64,000 nt of DNA, taken from positions 106,982 to 170,981 of the forward strand of contig NZ_VAWA01000005.1 of the NCBI RefSeq assembly GCF_005771565.1. The letters are read 5' to 3'. Origin of the DNA: Nesterenkonia sphaerica (GTDB lineage: Bacteria; Actinomycetota; Actinomycetes; Actinomycetales; Micrococcaceae). This document shows, piece by piece, positions 8,626 to 17,567 of this stretch (position 1 is the stretch's first letter; every line of letters begins with the position of its first letter). Below the pieces are notes generated by a model, which saw only the letters and a list, made by a program, of their open reading frames with translations, had not been told where the DNA came from and did no database searches. A program made the position numbers and the translations under genes.

Positions 8626-9516
8626 CTAGAGCACAACTGTGCGGTTCCCGCTGAGGAACACGCGATTCTGGCAGTGCCATTTCACCGCATTCGCCAGTGC
8701 CTTGCACTCGGTGTCGCGCCCGGCTGCGATGAGGTCCTTCGGCTCGTAGGTGTGATCCACCTGAACCACCTGCTGGGCAATGATGGGTCCTTCATCAAGC
8801 TGATCATTGACGTAGTGGGCTGTGGCGCCCACAGTCTTTACCCCGCGCTCATACGCTTGATGGTAAGGCTTTGCGCCCTTAAAGGACGGCAGAAAAGAGT
8901 GGTGGATATTGATCGCCCGACCAGCCAATGCTGTGGTGAGCTCCGCTGAGAATATCTGCATATACCGGGCCAGCACCACCAGATCAACGTCGAACCGGTC
9001 CACCAGTCTCAGCAGCTCGGCCTCCGCCTCCGGCTTCGTCTCCTTGGTGACAGGGATGTGAAAGTACGGGATGCCGTGCCATTCGACCAGCTCACGATGA
9101 TCGGGGTGATTCGACACCACCGCGACAATTTCGATGGGAAGCTCACCCACCCGGGAGCGGTAGAGCAAGTCGTTGAGACAGTGGCCCGCCTTCGAGACCA
9201 TGATCATCACCCGGCGCCGTGCGCCGTGGGGCGTCAAACTCCAGTCGGCATCCAGCTCGGCCGCCAGATCTGCGAAATCCTGGTGGAGCGGGGTCTCTTC
9301 ATCAGTTGCCTCGGTGCTTGTCACTGAGAAATGTATCCGGGAGAAGAAGTGGTCGGTGCGGGCGTCGTCGAACTGTTTGAGTTCGACGATGTCGCCGCCG
9401 TGGCGGACCAGGACACCCGTGAGTGAATGGACGATTCCTGCTCGCTGAGGGCACGAAAACGTCAGCACGTACTCCTGCTGAGCCGCTGAATCTGCGCTCT
9501 GTGTGGCTGGTGCCAT
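8626..9516 (-). CDS. purU: Formyltetrahydrofolate deformylase
   Basis: 296 residues. An N-terminal ACT domain (~14-95; VLTFSCPQRAGIVHSLTGVL) precedes a formyltransferase-fold catalytic domain with INIHHSFLPSFKGAKPYHQA and DEGPIIAQ, the family's Asn/His/Asp active-site elements. PurU hydrolyses 10-formyl-THF to formate and THF, balancing one-carbon pools. ATG 9516 has GGAG about 10 nt upstream. The region just upstream holds a decayed sdaA end, matching the usual serine/glycine/one-carbon association. Confidence 0.95.
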   Translation of the reverse strand: MAPATQSADSAAQQEYVLTFSCPQRAGIVHSLTGVLVRHGGDIVELKQFDDARTDHFFSRIHFSVTSTEATDEETPLHQDFADLAAELDADWSLTPHGARRRVMIMVSKAGHCLNDLLYRSRVGELPIEIVAVVSNHPDHRELVEWHGIPYFHIPVTKETKPEAEAELLRLVDRFDVDLVVLARYMQIFSAELTTALAGRAINIHHSFLPSFKGAKPYHQAYERGVKTVGATAHYVNDQLDEGPIIAQQVVQVDHTYEPKDLIAAGRDTECKALANAVKWHCQNRVFLSGNRTVVL

Positions 9517-9537
9517 GGTTGCTGTTCTCCTGGATTC

Positions 9538-9663
9538 TCAACACTCGGTGACATTGACGGCCAACCCACCTAGGGAGGTCTTATTGCATTTGGACAAGAT
9601 ATCCGCGCCGGGCTCCTTCATCGTCGGGATCGCGTCATCCAAGGACACAAGCAGCCGCTGCCG
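9538..9663 (-). pseudogene. Remnant of L-serine ammonia-lyase (sdaA) C-terminus
   Basis: On the minus strand the last ~41 codons before a stop at 9538 read VSLDDAIPTMKEPGAD...NKTSLGGLAVNVTEC. This mirrors the conserved C-terminus of single-chain SdaA (LDxVIxTMxxTGADMxxKYKETxRGGLAVNxxEC). Substitutions hit conserved positions: K-Y-K-E-T-x-R has become K-C-N-K-T-S-L. The upstream sequence in this frame loses all similarity I can recognise. I conclude that a degraded fragment of a deleted serine dehydratase gene remains upstream of purU. Confidence 0.6.
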
Positions 9664-9737
9664 CAGACCAGGAGCCCGACGCCGCACATCAAGTCCGCCG
9701 GTGCGCCCCGAGTGGGTGTCTGTGCCTTGTATTCGAA

Positions 9738-10472
9738 TTAGGAGAAAAGCAGCCAGAAGACGGCGGTGGCAGTGCCCGAGCTGACCGCCAGAAAGAGGAT
9801 GATCCACATCGCAGGCGGAAGCGGCAGCGCTCGCCAGGCTCGGGCGGCTTGGGCGGCGTCGGTCCCAGCGGCGGAGCGGGAGCGGGGGCGCAGATGGACC
9901 CGGCAGAGGTCGAGGGTGCCGCGTACCCCGGCCAGCGCATAGAAGACGCCCAGCCCCACCACGGTGGAACCGACGATCTCTGGGTCGTTATGCCACCAGA
10001 TCAGCCCAGTGCTCAGCGCAGCCAGCAGACAGGAGAGGATGCCCACAGTGTTCCTGGACAGCAGCAGGGCCAGCACCAGCACGGCTTGGTAGGCAGTCAG
10101 CGCAGCTCCAGAGTGGCCTGCCGTTGCCAGCCAGACCAGCCCGAGGGCCAGGAACCCAGGAGCAGGGTAGCCGGCGAGGAAGGTGAGCAGGAGGCCGGGA
10201 CCCTGCGGCCGTCCCCGGGAAACGGTGACCCCTGAGGTGTCCGTGTGCAGCTTGATGCCCGAGACGCGGCGACCGGTCACCCAGGCAGCAAGTACGTGGC
10301 CCATTTCATGGACGATGGTCGAGGCCTGCCGCGCGACCCTCCAGATTCCAGGTACAGCGGTGAGCACCACCACCGCGGCCACGAGCACAGTCACGGTTTC
10401 CGGGTTCGGAGAGGCCTCCACGCCCCAACGTTCGGCGACGGCGTCCATCGCCGTTCGAGCACCGTCAATCAC
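9738..10472 (-). CDS. M50-family-like integral membrane metallopeptidase
   Basis: 244 residues (GTG start) with about five or six membrane segments. The zinc-binding HEMGH motif (STIVHEMGHVLAAWVTGRRV, about residues 54-58) is followed by SGIKLHTDTSGVTV, typical of the M50B-like actinobacterial membrane peptidase family. Such proteins cleave substrates within or near the membrane; no substrate is evident. It lies downstream of accA3 on the same strand, 56 bp away. Confidence 0.8.
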   Translation of the reverse strand: MIDGARTAMDAVAERWGVEASPNPETVTVLVAAVVVLTAVPGIWRVARQASTIVHEMGHVLAAWVTGRRVSGIKLHTDTSGVTVSRGRPQGPGLLLTFLAGYPAPGFLALGLVWLATAGHSGAALTAYQAVLVLALLLSRNTVGILSCLLAALSTGLIWWHNDPEIVGSTVVGLGVFYALAGVRGTLDLCRVHLRPRSRSAAGTDAAQAARAWRALPLPPAMWIILFLAVSSGTATAVFWLLFS

Positions 10473-10528
10473 GCGCGGAGACAGCGGCGGGAGTGAGCGA
10501 GCATGTGCAGGTGAACAGCGCCGATGGG

Positions 10529-12316
10529 TCAGTCCGGAATGGTGGCGAGGACTTCACCAGCTTTGAGACTGGTGCCGGTCTCAATCTTGAGACCTTTGAT
10601 CTTTCCGGCCTTGTGAGCGGTGATCGGCTGTTCCATCTTCATCGCCTCCAGCACGGCTACGAGGTCGCCTTCCTGGACTTTGGTGCCGTTCTTCACGGCC
10701 ACCTTCACCACTGTGCCCTGCATAGGTGAGGTAAGGGAGTCGCCGCTGGCGGCTGCTGCTGTGGCGGTGCGGTTGCGCCGCTTCTTCTTCGGCCCGGTCT
10801 GGGCGTTGCCGACCAGCTTCCCAGCAGACAGCGCGGCCGGAACGTTGACATGGACACGCTTGCCGTTGACCTCGACCACCACCTCCTCGCGGCCTTCGGC
10901 AGCCTCGGGATCTGGGTGCGCGGTGAGGGCATTGAAGGGGGCGATGTCATTGTGGAACTCAGTCTCGATCCAGCGGGTGTGGACCGTGAACTTGTTGGCC
11001 CGAGGCGCGGTGAGCTCGGGGGCAAAAGCAGGATCCTCCACCACTTTCCGGTGGAAGGGCAAGACCGTGGGCATGCCCTCAATGGTCATCTCGTGGAGTG
11101 CACGACGGGCACGCTGCAACGCCTGCCTGCGGTCTGCACCGGTCACTATGAGTTTCGCGACCATCGAGTCGAACGCTCCGGAGATCGTCTCGCCGGCCCG
11201 CACCCCGGAGTCCACGCGTACTCCGGGCCCGGTCGGGAGGTCGAAGCGCTCCAGCCGTCCCGGTGCTGGCATGAAGTTTCGTCCAGCGTCCTCCCCGTTG
11301 ATCCGGAATTCGAAACTGTGGCCTCGGGTCGGTGGGTCGTCGTAGCCCAGCCGCTCTCCGCGGGCAATGCGGAACTGTTCGCGCACGAGATCCACTCCGG
11401 CGACCTCTTCCGTGACCGGGTGCTCCACCTGCAGGCGGGTATTGACCTCCAGGAAGCTGATGGTTCCGTCTGCGCCGATGAGAAACTCGCAGGTCCCGGC
11501 CCCGGCATAACCGGCTTCCTTGAGGATGGCTTTGGAGGAGCGGTAGAGCTGCCGGTTCTGCGCCCGGGTGAGAAATGGTGCCGGCGCTTCCTCCACCAGT
11601 TTCTGATTCCGCCGCTGCAGTGAGCAGTCCCGGGTGGAGACCACCACGACGTGCCCATGCTGATCTGCCAGGCACTGAGTCTCCACATGCCGGGGCTGAT
11701 CCAGGAACTTTTCGATGAAGCATTCGCCCCGGCCGAAGGCGGCGGTCGCTTCCCGCACAGCGGACTCGTAGAGCTCAACAATCTCATCGTGCTCCCGGAC
11801 CACCTTGATGCCGCGGCCACCGCCTCCGTGAGCTGCCTTGATGGCAATCGGCAGGCCCTGCTTCTCGGCGAAGCGGAGCACCTCCTTGGCTGAACTCACC
11901 GGCTCTTTGGTTCCCGGTGCCAGCGGAGCGCCCACCTTTTCGGCGATTTGCCGGGCGGAGACCTTATCGCCCAGACGCTCGATGGCTTGAGGACTGGGGC
12001 CGATCCACACCAGCCCGGCCTCGGTGACGGCACGCGCGAACTCGGCGTTCTCCGACAGGAATCCGTAGCCGGGGTGCACGGCGTCGGCTCCAGTCGCTGT
12101 GGCTGCTGCCAGGATCTTCTCGGCGACCAGATATGAATCCGCGGCGCTGGCCCCGCCCAAGGCATACGCCTCGTCGGCCATCGTCACGTGGACCGCGTCG
12201 CGGTCCGGATCGGCATAGACCGCTACGGTGGACAGGCCCTCGTCTTGGGCGGCGCGGATGATGCGCACTGCGATTTCGCCGCGGTTGGCGATGAGCACCT
12301 TGGAGAACTCTGTCAT
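10529..12316 (-). CDS. accA3: Acyl-CoA carboxylase alpha subunit: biotin carboxylase + biotin carboxyl carrier
   Basis: 595 residues. An N-terminal biotin carboxylase ([22 protein letters not shown]-grasp loop [26 protein letters not shown]) is joined by a Lys/Arg-rich linker to a C-terminal biotinyl domain with the biotin-accepting [11 protein letters not shown] motif near residue 562. It carboxylates biotin for acetyl- or propionyl-CoA carboxylation (fatty/mycolic precursor supply). With accD and the epsilon subunit it forms an operon interrupted by maf. The ATG overlaps the maf stop by 4 bp (ATGA). Confidence 0.95.
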   Translation of the reverse strand: MTEFSKVLIANRGEIAVRIIRAAQDEGLSTVAVYADPDRDAVHVTMADEAYALGGASAADSYLVAEKILAAATATGADAVHPGYGFLSENAEFARAVTEAGLVWIGPSPQAIERLGDKVSARQIAEKVGAPLAPGTKEPVSSAKEVLRFAEKQGLPIAIKAAHGGGGRGIKVVREHDEIVELYESAVREATAAFGRGECFIEKFLDQPRHVETQCLADQHGHVVVVSTRDCSLQRRNQKLVEEAPAPFLTRAQNRQLYRSSKAILKEAGYAGAGTCEFLIGADGTISFLEVNTRLQVEHPVTEEVAGVDLVREQFRIARGERLGYDDPPTRGHSFEFRINGEDAGRNFMPAPGRLERFDLPTGPGVRVDSGVRAGETISGAFDSMVAKLIVTGADRRQALQRARRALHEMTIEGMPTVLPFHRKVVEDPAFAPELTAPRANKFTVHTRWIETEFHNDIAPFNALTAHPDPEAAEGREEVVVEVNGKRVHVNVPAALSAGKLVGNAQTGPKKKRRNRTATAAAASGDSLTSPMQGTVVKVAVKNGTKVQEGDLVAVLEAMKMEQPITAHKAGKIKGLKIETGTSLKAGEVLATIPD

Positions 12317-13035
12317 GGGGTGTTCCTTACTCCCGTGTAGTCGGTCAAATCATGTCCTAGGCTCGCCAGCAGCCGTTCCACCGCAGCCGGAGAGATCCCG
12401 ATGACGGCCTCACGGTCACCGTCGACCTGTTCAATGAACTCTGCGGCGCCACCTTCGAGGGTGAACGCCCCGGCACACTGCAACGGCTCCCCGGTCTCGG
12501 CGTAGCGGATGATCTGCTCATCGGTGGGGTGCCCGAAGTGCACGTGCGAGGACACCGTCTCACCAGCGGCATTGAGCTGGCGGGTTTGCCCTGTGGGCGC
12601 CGAGCCCAGGATGTACTCCAGGCCGGGGGCGGCCCACCGGCTCTTCTTCGACTCGGGGTCCTCGGTGGTATCGACCAGCCAGTGGCCGGTGTGCAGGGTG
12701 CCGGTCTTGCCGCGCATGAGCTTCCAACGCTCGAGGACTACGTCAACTTCATACGGCTTGCCGTAGGTGACGCCCTCGAGTTCGAATACGGAGTCGCAGC
12801 CCAGCACCAGGGCGCCACGGGCCTCCGGGCTGGCCGCCACATCTTCTGCCTTGGCCCGAGCCAGAAGCAGTGCTTCCTCGGCGGCGCTGAGCGGCCCACC
12901 CGCCTCCACGGCTGAGGCGACCACCGCGGGCTCGTCGACGGCGGAGACCACGACGTCGAAGGTGATGCCGGCGTCGTTGAGGATCTGGCGGCGGCTGGGC
13001 GAGGCGGAGGCCAGCACCAGGTGGGGCGGAGCCAT
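12313..13035 (-). CDS. maf: Maf-like nucleoside triphosphate pyrophosphatase
   Basis: About 240 residues from ATG 13035 ([19 protein letters not shown]). The signature [13 protein letters not shown] at ~45 and [16 protein letters not shown] identify Maf/HAM1-like pyrophosphatases that hydrolyse non-canonical or modified NTPs to NMPs. An upstream in-frame start at 13101 would add residues overlapping the epsilon gene and looks spurious. It lies inside the acyl-CoA carboxylase operon, a common actinobacterial arrangement, with 4-bp overlap to accA3. Confidence 0.9.
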   Translation of the reverse strand: MAPPHLVLASASPSRRQILNDAGITFDVVVSAVDEPAVVASAVEAGGPLSAAEEALLLARAKAEDVAASPEARGALVLGCDSVFELEGVTYGKPYEVDVVLERWKLMRGKTGTLHTGHWLVDTTEDPESKKSRWAAPGLEYILGSAPTGQTRQLNAAGETVSSHVHFGHPTDEQIIRYAETGEPLQCAGAFTLEGGAAEFIEQVDGDREAVIGISPAAVERLLASLGHDLTDYTGVRNTP

Positions 13036-13046
13036 GCGGGGCCAGA

Positions 13047-13355
13047 TCAACGCAGTCCCCCCGTGGCGTGGTTCCAGGAGCCGCGTCCGGGCCGGCCCCA
13101 TAGGCCGTGCTGGTCCTGATCCAGACGATGCCTGCGCTGCAGCGCACGGTCGGCCGGGCCCGTGCCGCCGGCATCGGTGGAGTCCGTGGCGGCGGATGCC
13201 GCAGTGGCCAGCACAGCGAGCAGGGCCGCCAGCTCAGTCTCCTCCAGATCCACGCCTCTCACCGGCAGCGCCGGTGACTCGGGCTGCGGGGTGTCCGGGG
13301 AGTCGGCTGAGGCTGCTGGGGGAGTCGTCATAGGGGGGTGGTGGGGCGGTGTCAT
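13047..13355 (-). CDS. Acyl-CoA carboxylase epsilon subunit
   Basis: A small protein (about 102 residues from ATG 13355, just after the accD stop; alternative ATG 13331). It has a Pro-rich N-terminus, then LPVRGVDLEETELAALLAVLA and a C-terminal LWGRPGRGSWN segment, matching the AccE family (VRG-x-P-x-x-E-E-LAAL...W...PGPxAWR). Epsilon subunits stabilise the alpha-beta acyl-CoA carboxylase complex. No strong ribosome-binding site is visible at either start, so translational coupling to accD is likely. Confidence 0.8.
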   Translation of the reverse strand: MTPPHHPPMTTPPAASADSPDTPQPESPALPVRGVDLEETELAALLAVLATAASAATDSTDAGGTGPADRALQRRHRLDQDQHGLWGRPGRGSWNHATGGLR

Positions 13356-13359
13356 GGGG

Positions 13360-14961
13360 CTACAGCGGGATATTTCCGTGCTTCTTGGCTGGCGGGGTCT
13401 CACGCTTGTGATAGGTGGCCTGCAGCGCTTTGCCGATCTGCCACCGGGTTTCGGCAGGCTCGATCACCGCGTCAATGTAACCGAGTTCGGCTGCCTGATA
13501 GGGGTTCAGCAGTGCTGCCTCGTAGTCTTCAATGAGCTCTTGGCGGCGGGCTTCCACGTCCCCGCCGTCTTGACTGACCTTGGCCAGCTCCCGGCGGTGG
13601 AGAATGTTCACCGCGCCTTGGGCCCCCATCACACCGATCTGTGCGGTGGGCCAGGCCAGATTGATGTCCGCACCGAGCTTCTTGGAGCCCATCACGATGT
13701 ACGCCCCGCCGAAGGCCTTGCGGGTGATCACCGTGATCTTCGGGACGGTGGCCTCTGCGTATGCGTACAGCAGTTTGGCGCCGCGCCGGATGATGCCGCC
13801 CCATTCCTGATCGGTGCCGGGGAGGAACCCAGGCACGTCCACCAGGGTCAGGATCGGAATGTTGAAGGCGTCGCAGAAACGCACGAATCGCGCGGCTTTT
13901 TCGGATGCTGCGATGTCCAGGGTGCCGGCCAGTTGACTGGGCTGGTTGGCGACCACCCCCACAGAGCGTCCTGAGATGCGCCCGAAACCGGTGATGATGT
14001 TGGGCGCGTAGAGGGCCTGCAGCTGCAGGAAGTAGCCGTCGTCGACAAGCTGCTCCACCAGGGCTGCCATGTCATATGGTGCCGAGGCCGAATCCGGCAC
14101 CAAACTGTTCAGCGCCTCATCCTCGGCCTCAATCTTGGGGCGTTCCTCAAACGGTTCTTCAGGAGACTCCGCCAGGTTGTTCAGCGGTAGGAACTCCAGC
14201 AGCTCTTTGGCGAACTCGATGGCATCCTCTTCGTCGAGGGCCATGTAGGTGGCGGTGCCGGTGGTGGTGTTGTGTGAGCGAGCACCTCCGAGGGCCTCCA
14301 TGTCGACGTCTTCACCCGTGACGGACTTGATGACGTCAGGACCGGTGATGAACATGTGGGACGTCTTATCCACCATGATCACGAAGTCCGTCAGGGCCGG
14401 GGAATAGGCCGCTCCGCCTGCCGCCGGCCCCATAATGAGGGTGATCTGAGGGATCACGCCTGAGGAGTGGACATTGTTGCGGAAGATATCGGCGAACATC
14501 GCCAGGGAGGCTACGCCTTCCTGGATGCGGGCACCGCCCCCGTCATTGATACCGATCACCGGGCACCCGTTGCGAGCGGCAAACTCCTGGACCTTGACGA
14601 TCTTCTCACCGTTGACGGCGCTGAGTGAACCCCCGAAGACCGCGAAATCCTGGGCATAGACCGCCACCATGCGTCCGTCGATGGTGCCGTACCCGGAGAC
14701 CAGGCCGTCGCCGACCAGCTTCTTCTTCTCCATGCCGAACGCATGGGTGCGGTGCACCGCGAGTGCGTCGAACTCGACAAAGGAGTCCTCATCCAAGAGC
14801 ATCTCAATGCGCTCCCGGGCGGTGTGCTTGCCCCGGTTGTGCTGCTTGGCGATCGCCTCCTCGCCCGCCGGGGCGAGGGTCTGGTCACGACGACGGCGAA
14901 AATCTGCCAGTTTGTCAGCAGTGGTTCTCGGCCGTGCGACACCGGGTGAGGATTTGTCCAT
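13360..14961 (-). CDS. accD: Acyl-CoA carboxylase beta (carboxyltransferase) subunit
   Basis: 533 residues of the crotonase-like carboxyltransferase family (AccD5/PccB type). Landmarks are [17 protein letters not shown] near the N-terminus, [36 protein letters not shown] and the C-terminal-half acyl-CoA pocket [25 protein letters not shown]. It transfers CO2 from biotin on AccA3 to acetyl/propionyl-CoA. First gene of the leftward accD-accE-maf-accA3 operon; divergent from an SDR gene. Confidence 0.95.
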   Translation of the reverse strand: MDKSSPGVARPRTTADKLADFRRRRDQTLAPAGEEAIAKQHNRGKHTARERIEMLLDEDSFVEFDALAVHRTHAFGMEKKKLVGDGLVSGYGTIDGRMVAVYAQDFAVFGGSLSAVNGEKIVKVQEFAARNGCPVIGINDGGGARIQEGVASLAMFADIFRNNVHSSGVIPQITLIMGPAAGGAAYSPALTDFVIMVDKTSHMFITGPDVIKSVTGEDVDMEALGGARSHNTTTGTATYMALDEEDAIEFAKELLEFLPLNNLAESPEEPFEERPKIEAEDEALNSLVPDSASAPYDMAALVEQLVDDGYFLQLQALYAPNIITGFGRISGRSVGVVANQPSQLAGTLDIAASEKAARFVRFCDAFNIPILTLVDVPGFLPGTDQEWGGIIRRGAKLLYAYAEATVPKITVITRKAFGGAYIVMGSKKLGADINLAWPTAQIGVMGAQGAVNILHRRELAKVSQDGGDVEARRQELIEDYEAALLNPYQAAELGYIDAVIEPAETRWQIGKALQATYHKRETPPAKKHGNIPL

Positions 14962-15124
14962 AGTGGGCTATCAGGCGCTTTCGTCGTCGTGCTGTACGGG
15001 TTCCACAAACTTTGCGCCAGTCTAATGAGCCAGGGGTCCTTTGCGGATGTAGGGACCCTACAAAAACTGAGGCCTTCCAACATTACAATTAACAACGATT
15101 CCTACTGATGAGTAAGCTGTGACT

Positions 15125-15967
15125 ATGACCACAAACGCGCTGGCTTCAAAAACCGTTCTCATCTCCGGCGGCAGCCGTGGCATCGGCCACGCTATTGCGG
15201 TGAAGCTCGCGGCGGCCGGGGCCAATATTGTGCTGCTGGCGAAGACCGGCCGGGCCCACGATTCACTTCCGGGCACGGTGCACACCGCAGTCGATGATGT
15301 GGTCGCCGCCGGCGGTGACGGGCTGGCAGTGGTCGGCGATATCCGCCGCGACGAAGACATCGCGCGGGCAGTGGATGCTGCGCTCGAGCGCTTCGGCGCC
15401 ATTGACGCGGTGGTGAACAATGCCTCGGCAATTGATCTGAGCCCAGCTGAGCACCAACAGATGAAGCGCTATGACCTCATGCACGACATCAACGCCCGCG
15501 GCACCTTCGCCCTCTCCCGGGCCGTGATCCCGCATCTGCGCCACAGCGCGCAACACAGCGGGTGGGTTCCCAAGATCCTGACCCTGTCCCCGCCGCTGAA
15601 TCTTGACCCCGTCTGGTTCGGCCGGCACCTGGCGTACACCATGAGCAAGTACGCTATGTCCATGACCACTCTGGGGCTGGCCGCCGAGCTGGATGAGGTC
15701 GGCGTGAGCGTGAACTCGCTGTGGCCGGCGACGCTGATTGAGACCGCCGCACTGCGCAGTATCCCTGAAGGTGAGCAGCTCGCTCGGGGAGCGCGGTCCC
15801 CGCAGATCGTCGCCGACGCCGCCAGCTCACTGCTCAGCGGGGAGGCGGACTTTGGCACCGGGCAGTTTTTGACGGATGAGCAGGTGCTCGCCTCTGTGGG
15901 GGTCACTGACTTTGCTCACTACGCCGTGGACCCGGCCAGCGAGCTGGTCCCTGACATCTTCCTGTAG
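15125..15967 (+). CDS. SDR-family oxidoreductase (HSDL2-like)
   Basis: About 280 residues. The NAD(P)-binding motif is ISGGSRGIGHAIA, the structural NNAS is present (VVNNASAID), and the catalytic Ser/Tyr/Lys region is LTLSPPLN...YTMSKYAMS (Y-x-x-x-K). The spacing and SPPLNL segment are characteristic of the HSDL2-like SDR group. The substrate is unknown, possibly fatty acyl derived, given the divergent acyl-CoA carboxylase operon. GTG 15119 is an alternative start two codons earlier. A TACAAT hexamer at about 15084 may be the -10 element. Confidence 0.85.
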   Translation: MTTNALASKTVLISGGSRGIGHAIAVKLAAAGANIVLLAKTGRAHDSLPGTVHTAVDDVVAAGGDGLAVVGDIRRDEDIARAVDAALERFGAIDAVVNNASAIDLSPAEHQQMKRYDLMHDINARGTFALSRAVIPHLRHSAQHSGWVPKILTLSPPLNLDPVWFGRHLAYTMSKYAMSMTTLGLAAELDEVGVSVNSLWPATLIETAALRSIPEGEQLARGARSPQIVADAASSLLSGEADFGTGQFLTDEQVLASVGVTDFAHYAVDPASELVPDIFL

Positions 15968-15976
15968 CTGACAGCG

Positions 15977-16909
15977 ATGAGTGCCGACGCTGCTGCCGAA
16001 CTCGACGACGGGCTGCTGCAGAGCCGACTTGTGGACTCTGGTCTGTTCGCCGCAGTACACCGTGTGGCCAGCACCGGATCCACCAACGAGGACCTCTTGT
16101 CAGCTGCCGACAGCGCTGCGGCAGGTGCGGCGATGCCGCATCTGACAGCGCTCACTGCCGAGCAGCAGACCGGCGGCCGGGGGCGTCAGGCCCGCTCGTG
16201 GGCTTCGCCGAAGGGGACCTCATTGTCCACCTCGCTGCTGCTGAGGCCGAGCTTGCCGGTGGTGGAACGGCACTGGGTCACCCTCTGCGTAGGACTGGCT
16301 CTGGTGCGGGCACTGCGCAGCCGCGGCGTTCCTGGGGCGCTGAAGTGGCCCAATGACGTCCACGTCCGCGGACGCAAGATTGCAGGGATCCTCGCCGCGG
16401 TCCCGCTGAGAGATCCTGAGGCTGTGGTGGTGGGCTGCGGCATCAATGTCCTGCTCGACGAGCAGCAGCTGCCCACCCCCACCGCCACCTCCCTGACCCT
16501 GGAGCTGGCGCGGGCTGGAGAGCCTATCCCGCTTCCCGGCACGGCCGCTGCCGGGCAGTTGCGCAGCGCGCTGCTCTGCGACTGGCTGGAGGAGGTGGCG
16601 ATTCTGCTGGAGGACGTCCGGCACCATGGCAGCATTGAACCGGTCCGAGCCGAGATCCTGGCGGTGATCAGCACCGTAGGGCAGGACGTCCGGATTGAGC
16701 TCCCCGATGGTACTGCCGTCCGGGGTGCAGCAGTCGCGGTGGAGCACGACGGCGCGCTGACGGTTGAGGTCAGCGGGCGACGTCGGGCTGGTTCCGGGGC
16801 CGGTGGGGTGGCGAGCGAGGGTCTGTGGCGCACCGAGCGCACTCCGCAGCGGGAGTCCTTCCATGCCGGGGACGTGGTACACCTCAGGCCTCTCGGGGAG
16901 CCCACGTAG
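15977..16909 (+). CDS. birA: Biotin--[acetyl-CoA-carboxylase] ligase
   Basis: 310 residues. Biotin-protein ligase motifs are TGSTNEDLLS, the adenylate-binding QQTGGRGRQARSW and LKWPNDVHVRGRKIAGILAA, plus a C-terminal SH3-like domain (QDVRIELPDGTAVRGAAVAVEHDGALTV). It has no N-terminal HTH, so it is a monofunctional ligase. It activates biotin with ATP and attaches it to the AccA3 biotinyl Lys encoded about 4 kb away. It starts 9 bp after the SDR stop. Confidence 0.93.
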   Translation: MSADAAAELDDGLLQSRLVDSGLFAAVHRVASTGSTNEDLLSAADSAAAGAAMPHLTALTAEQQTGGRGRQARSWASPKGTSLSTSLLLRPSLPVVERHWVTLCVGLALVRALRSRGVPGALKWPNDVHVRGRKIAGILAAVPLRDPEAVVVGCGINVLLDEQQLPTPTATSLTLELARAGEPIPLPGTAAAGQLRSALLCDWLEEVAILLEDVRHHGSIEPVRAEILAVISTVGQDVRIELPDGTAVRGAAVAVEHDGALTVEVSGRRRAGSGAGGVASEGLWRTERTPQRESFHAGDVVHLRPLGEPT

Positions 16910-16961
16910 ACTGGGAGTCCCCGACGGTGCCGAGACAAGACAGGAAGGAGGCGCCTCAGCC

Positions 16962-17567
16962 GTGCTGTTGAAACTGGTAGAGGGCGAGCAAGCGATCGTG
17001 CGCACTCGCGCCCATCACCGCGCCCTGCTTCCGGCCGCGATCAACCTGGTGGTGACCATCGGACTGATGAGCTTCCTGTTGGGCTACGTCACCCGAGACA
17101 CCCAGCCCGCGTTCCTGCAGCACTACAGCCACATTGCAGTCTTCCTGCTGTGGACAGCGGGGCTGGTGGCAGTAGGCCTGGGCACCGTGAAACCAGTGCT
17201 CACGTGGCTGAACCGCCTCACCTACCTCACCACTGAGCGCATTGTGCAGAAGAACTTCCTAGGGGCCCCGCACGCCCGGGTCATCCCACTGGCACTGCTG
17301 AGCCAGCATGAGATGCGCCAGTCAGCGCTGCAGGAAATGACGGGGGCGGGTGATCTGGTGCTGCTCCACGGGGCCTACGGCCAGCACCAGCGCACGCGCC
17401 TGAGGGACATGCCGGATATCGAACGGTTCAACAGACTTGTGGCCCTGGAACTGGGCGAATACCGGCGCCGTGCCCAAGCCCGGGCTGCAGGCGAGAGGCA
17501 TGCCCAGCACGCACCGGCGGCCCGTGGCGATGTGCGTGGATCGTCATTCGGGGGCGGACGTGGCTGA
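16962..17567 (+). CDS. PH-like (bPH2) domain membrane protein
   Basis: About 201 residues from GTG 16962, preceded at 10 nt by a strong GGAAGGAGG. Two membrane helices (ALLPAAINLVVTIGLMSFLL and IAVFLLWTAGLVAVGLG) precede a bacterial PH domain (LTYLTTERIVQKN...) and a charged tail. Such proteins are membrane scaffolds of unknown role in actinobacteria. The stop overlaps the cyclase GTG (GTGGCTGA), suggesting co-translation with the adenylate cyclase and possible membrane recruitment of it. Confidence 0.75.
   Translation: MLLKLVEGEQAIVRTRAHHRALLPAAINLVVTIGLMSFLLGYVTRDTQPAFLQHYSHIAVFLLWTAGLVAVGLGTVKPVLTWLNRLTYLTTERIVQKNFLGAPHARVIPLALLSQHEMRQSALQEMTGAGDLVLLHGAYGQHQRTRLRDMPDIERFNRLVALELGEYRRRAQARAAGERHAQHAPAARGDVRGSSFGGGRG

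Noticed and set aside
15030..15060. GGGTCC/GGACCC inverted repeat in the accD/SDR divergent region
   Set aside because: Only six paired bases with a long spacer; too weak to call an operator.
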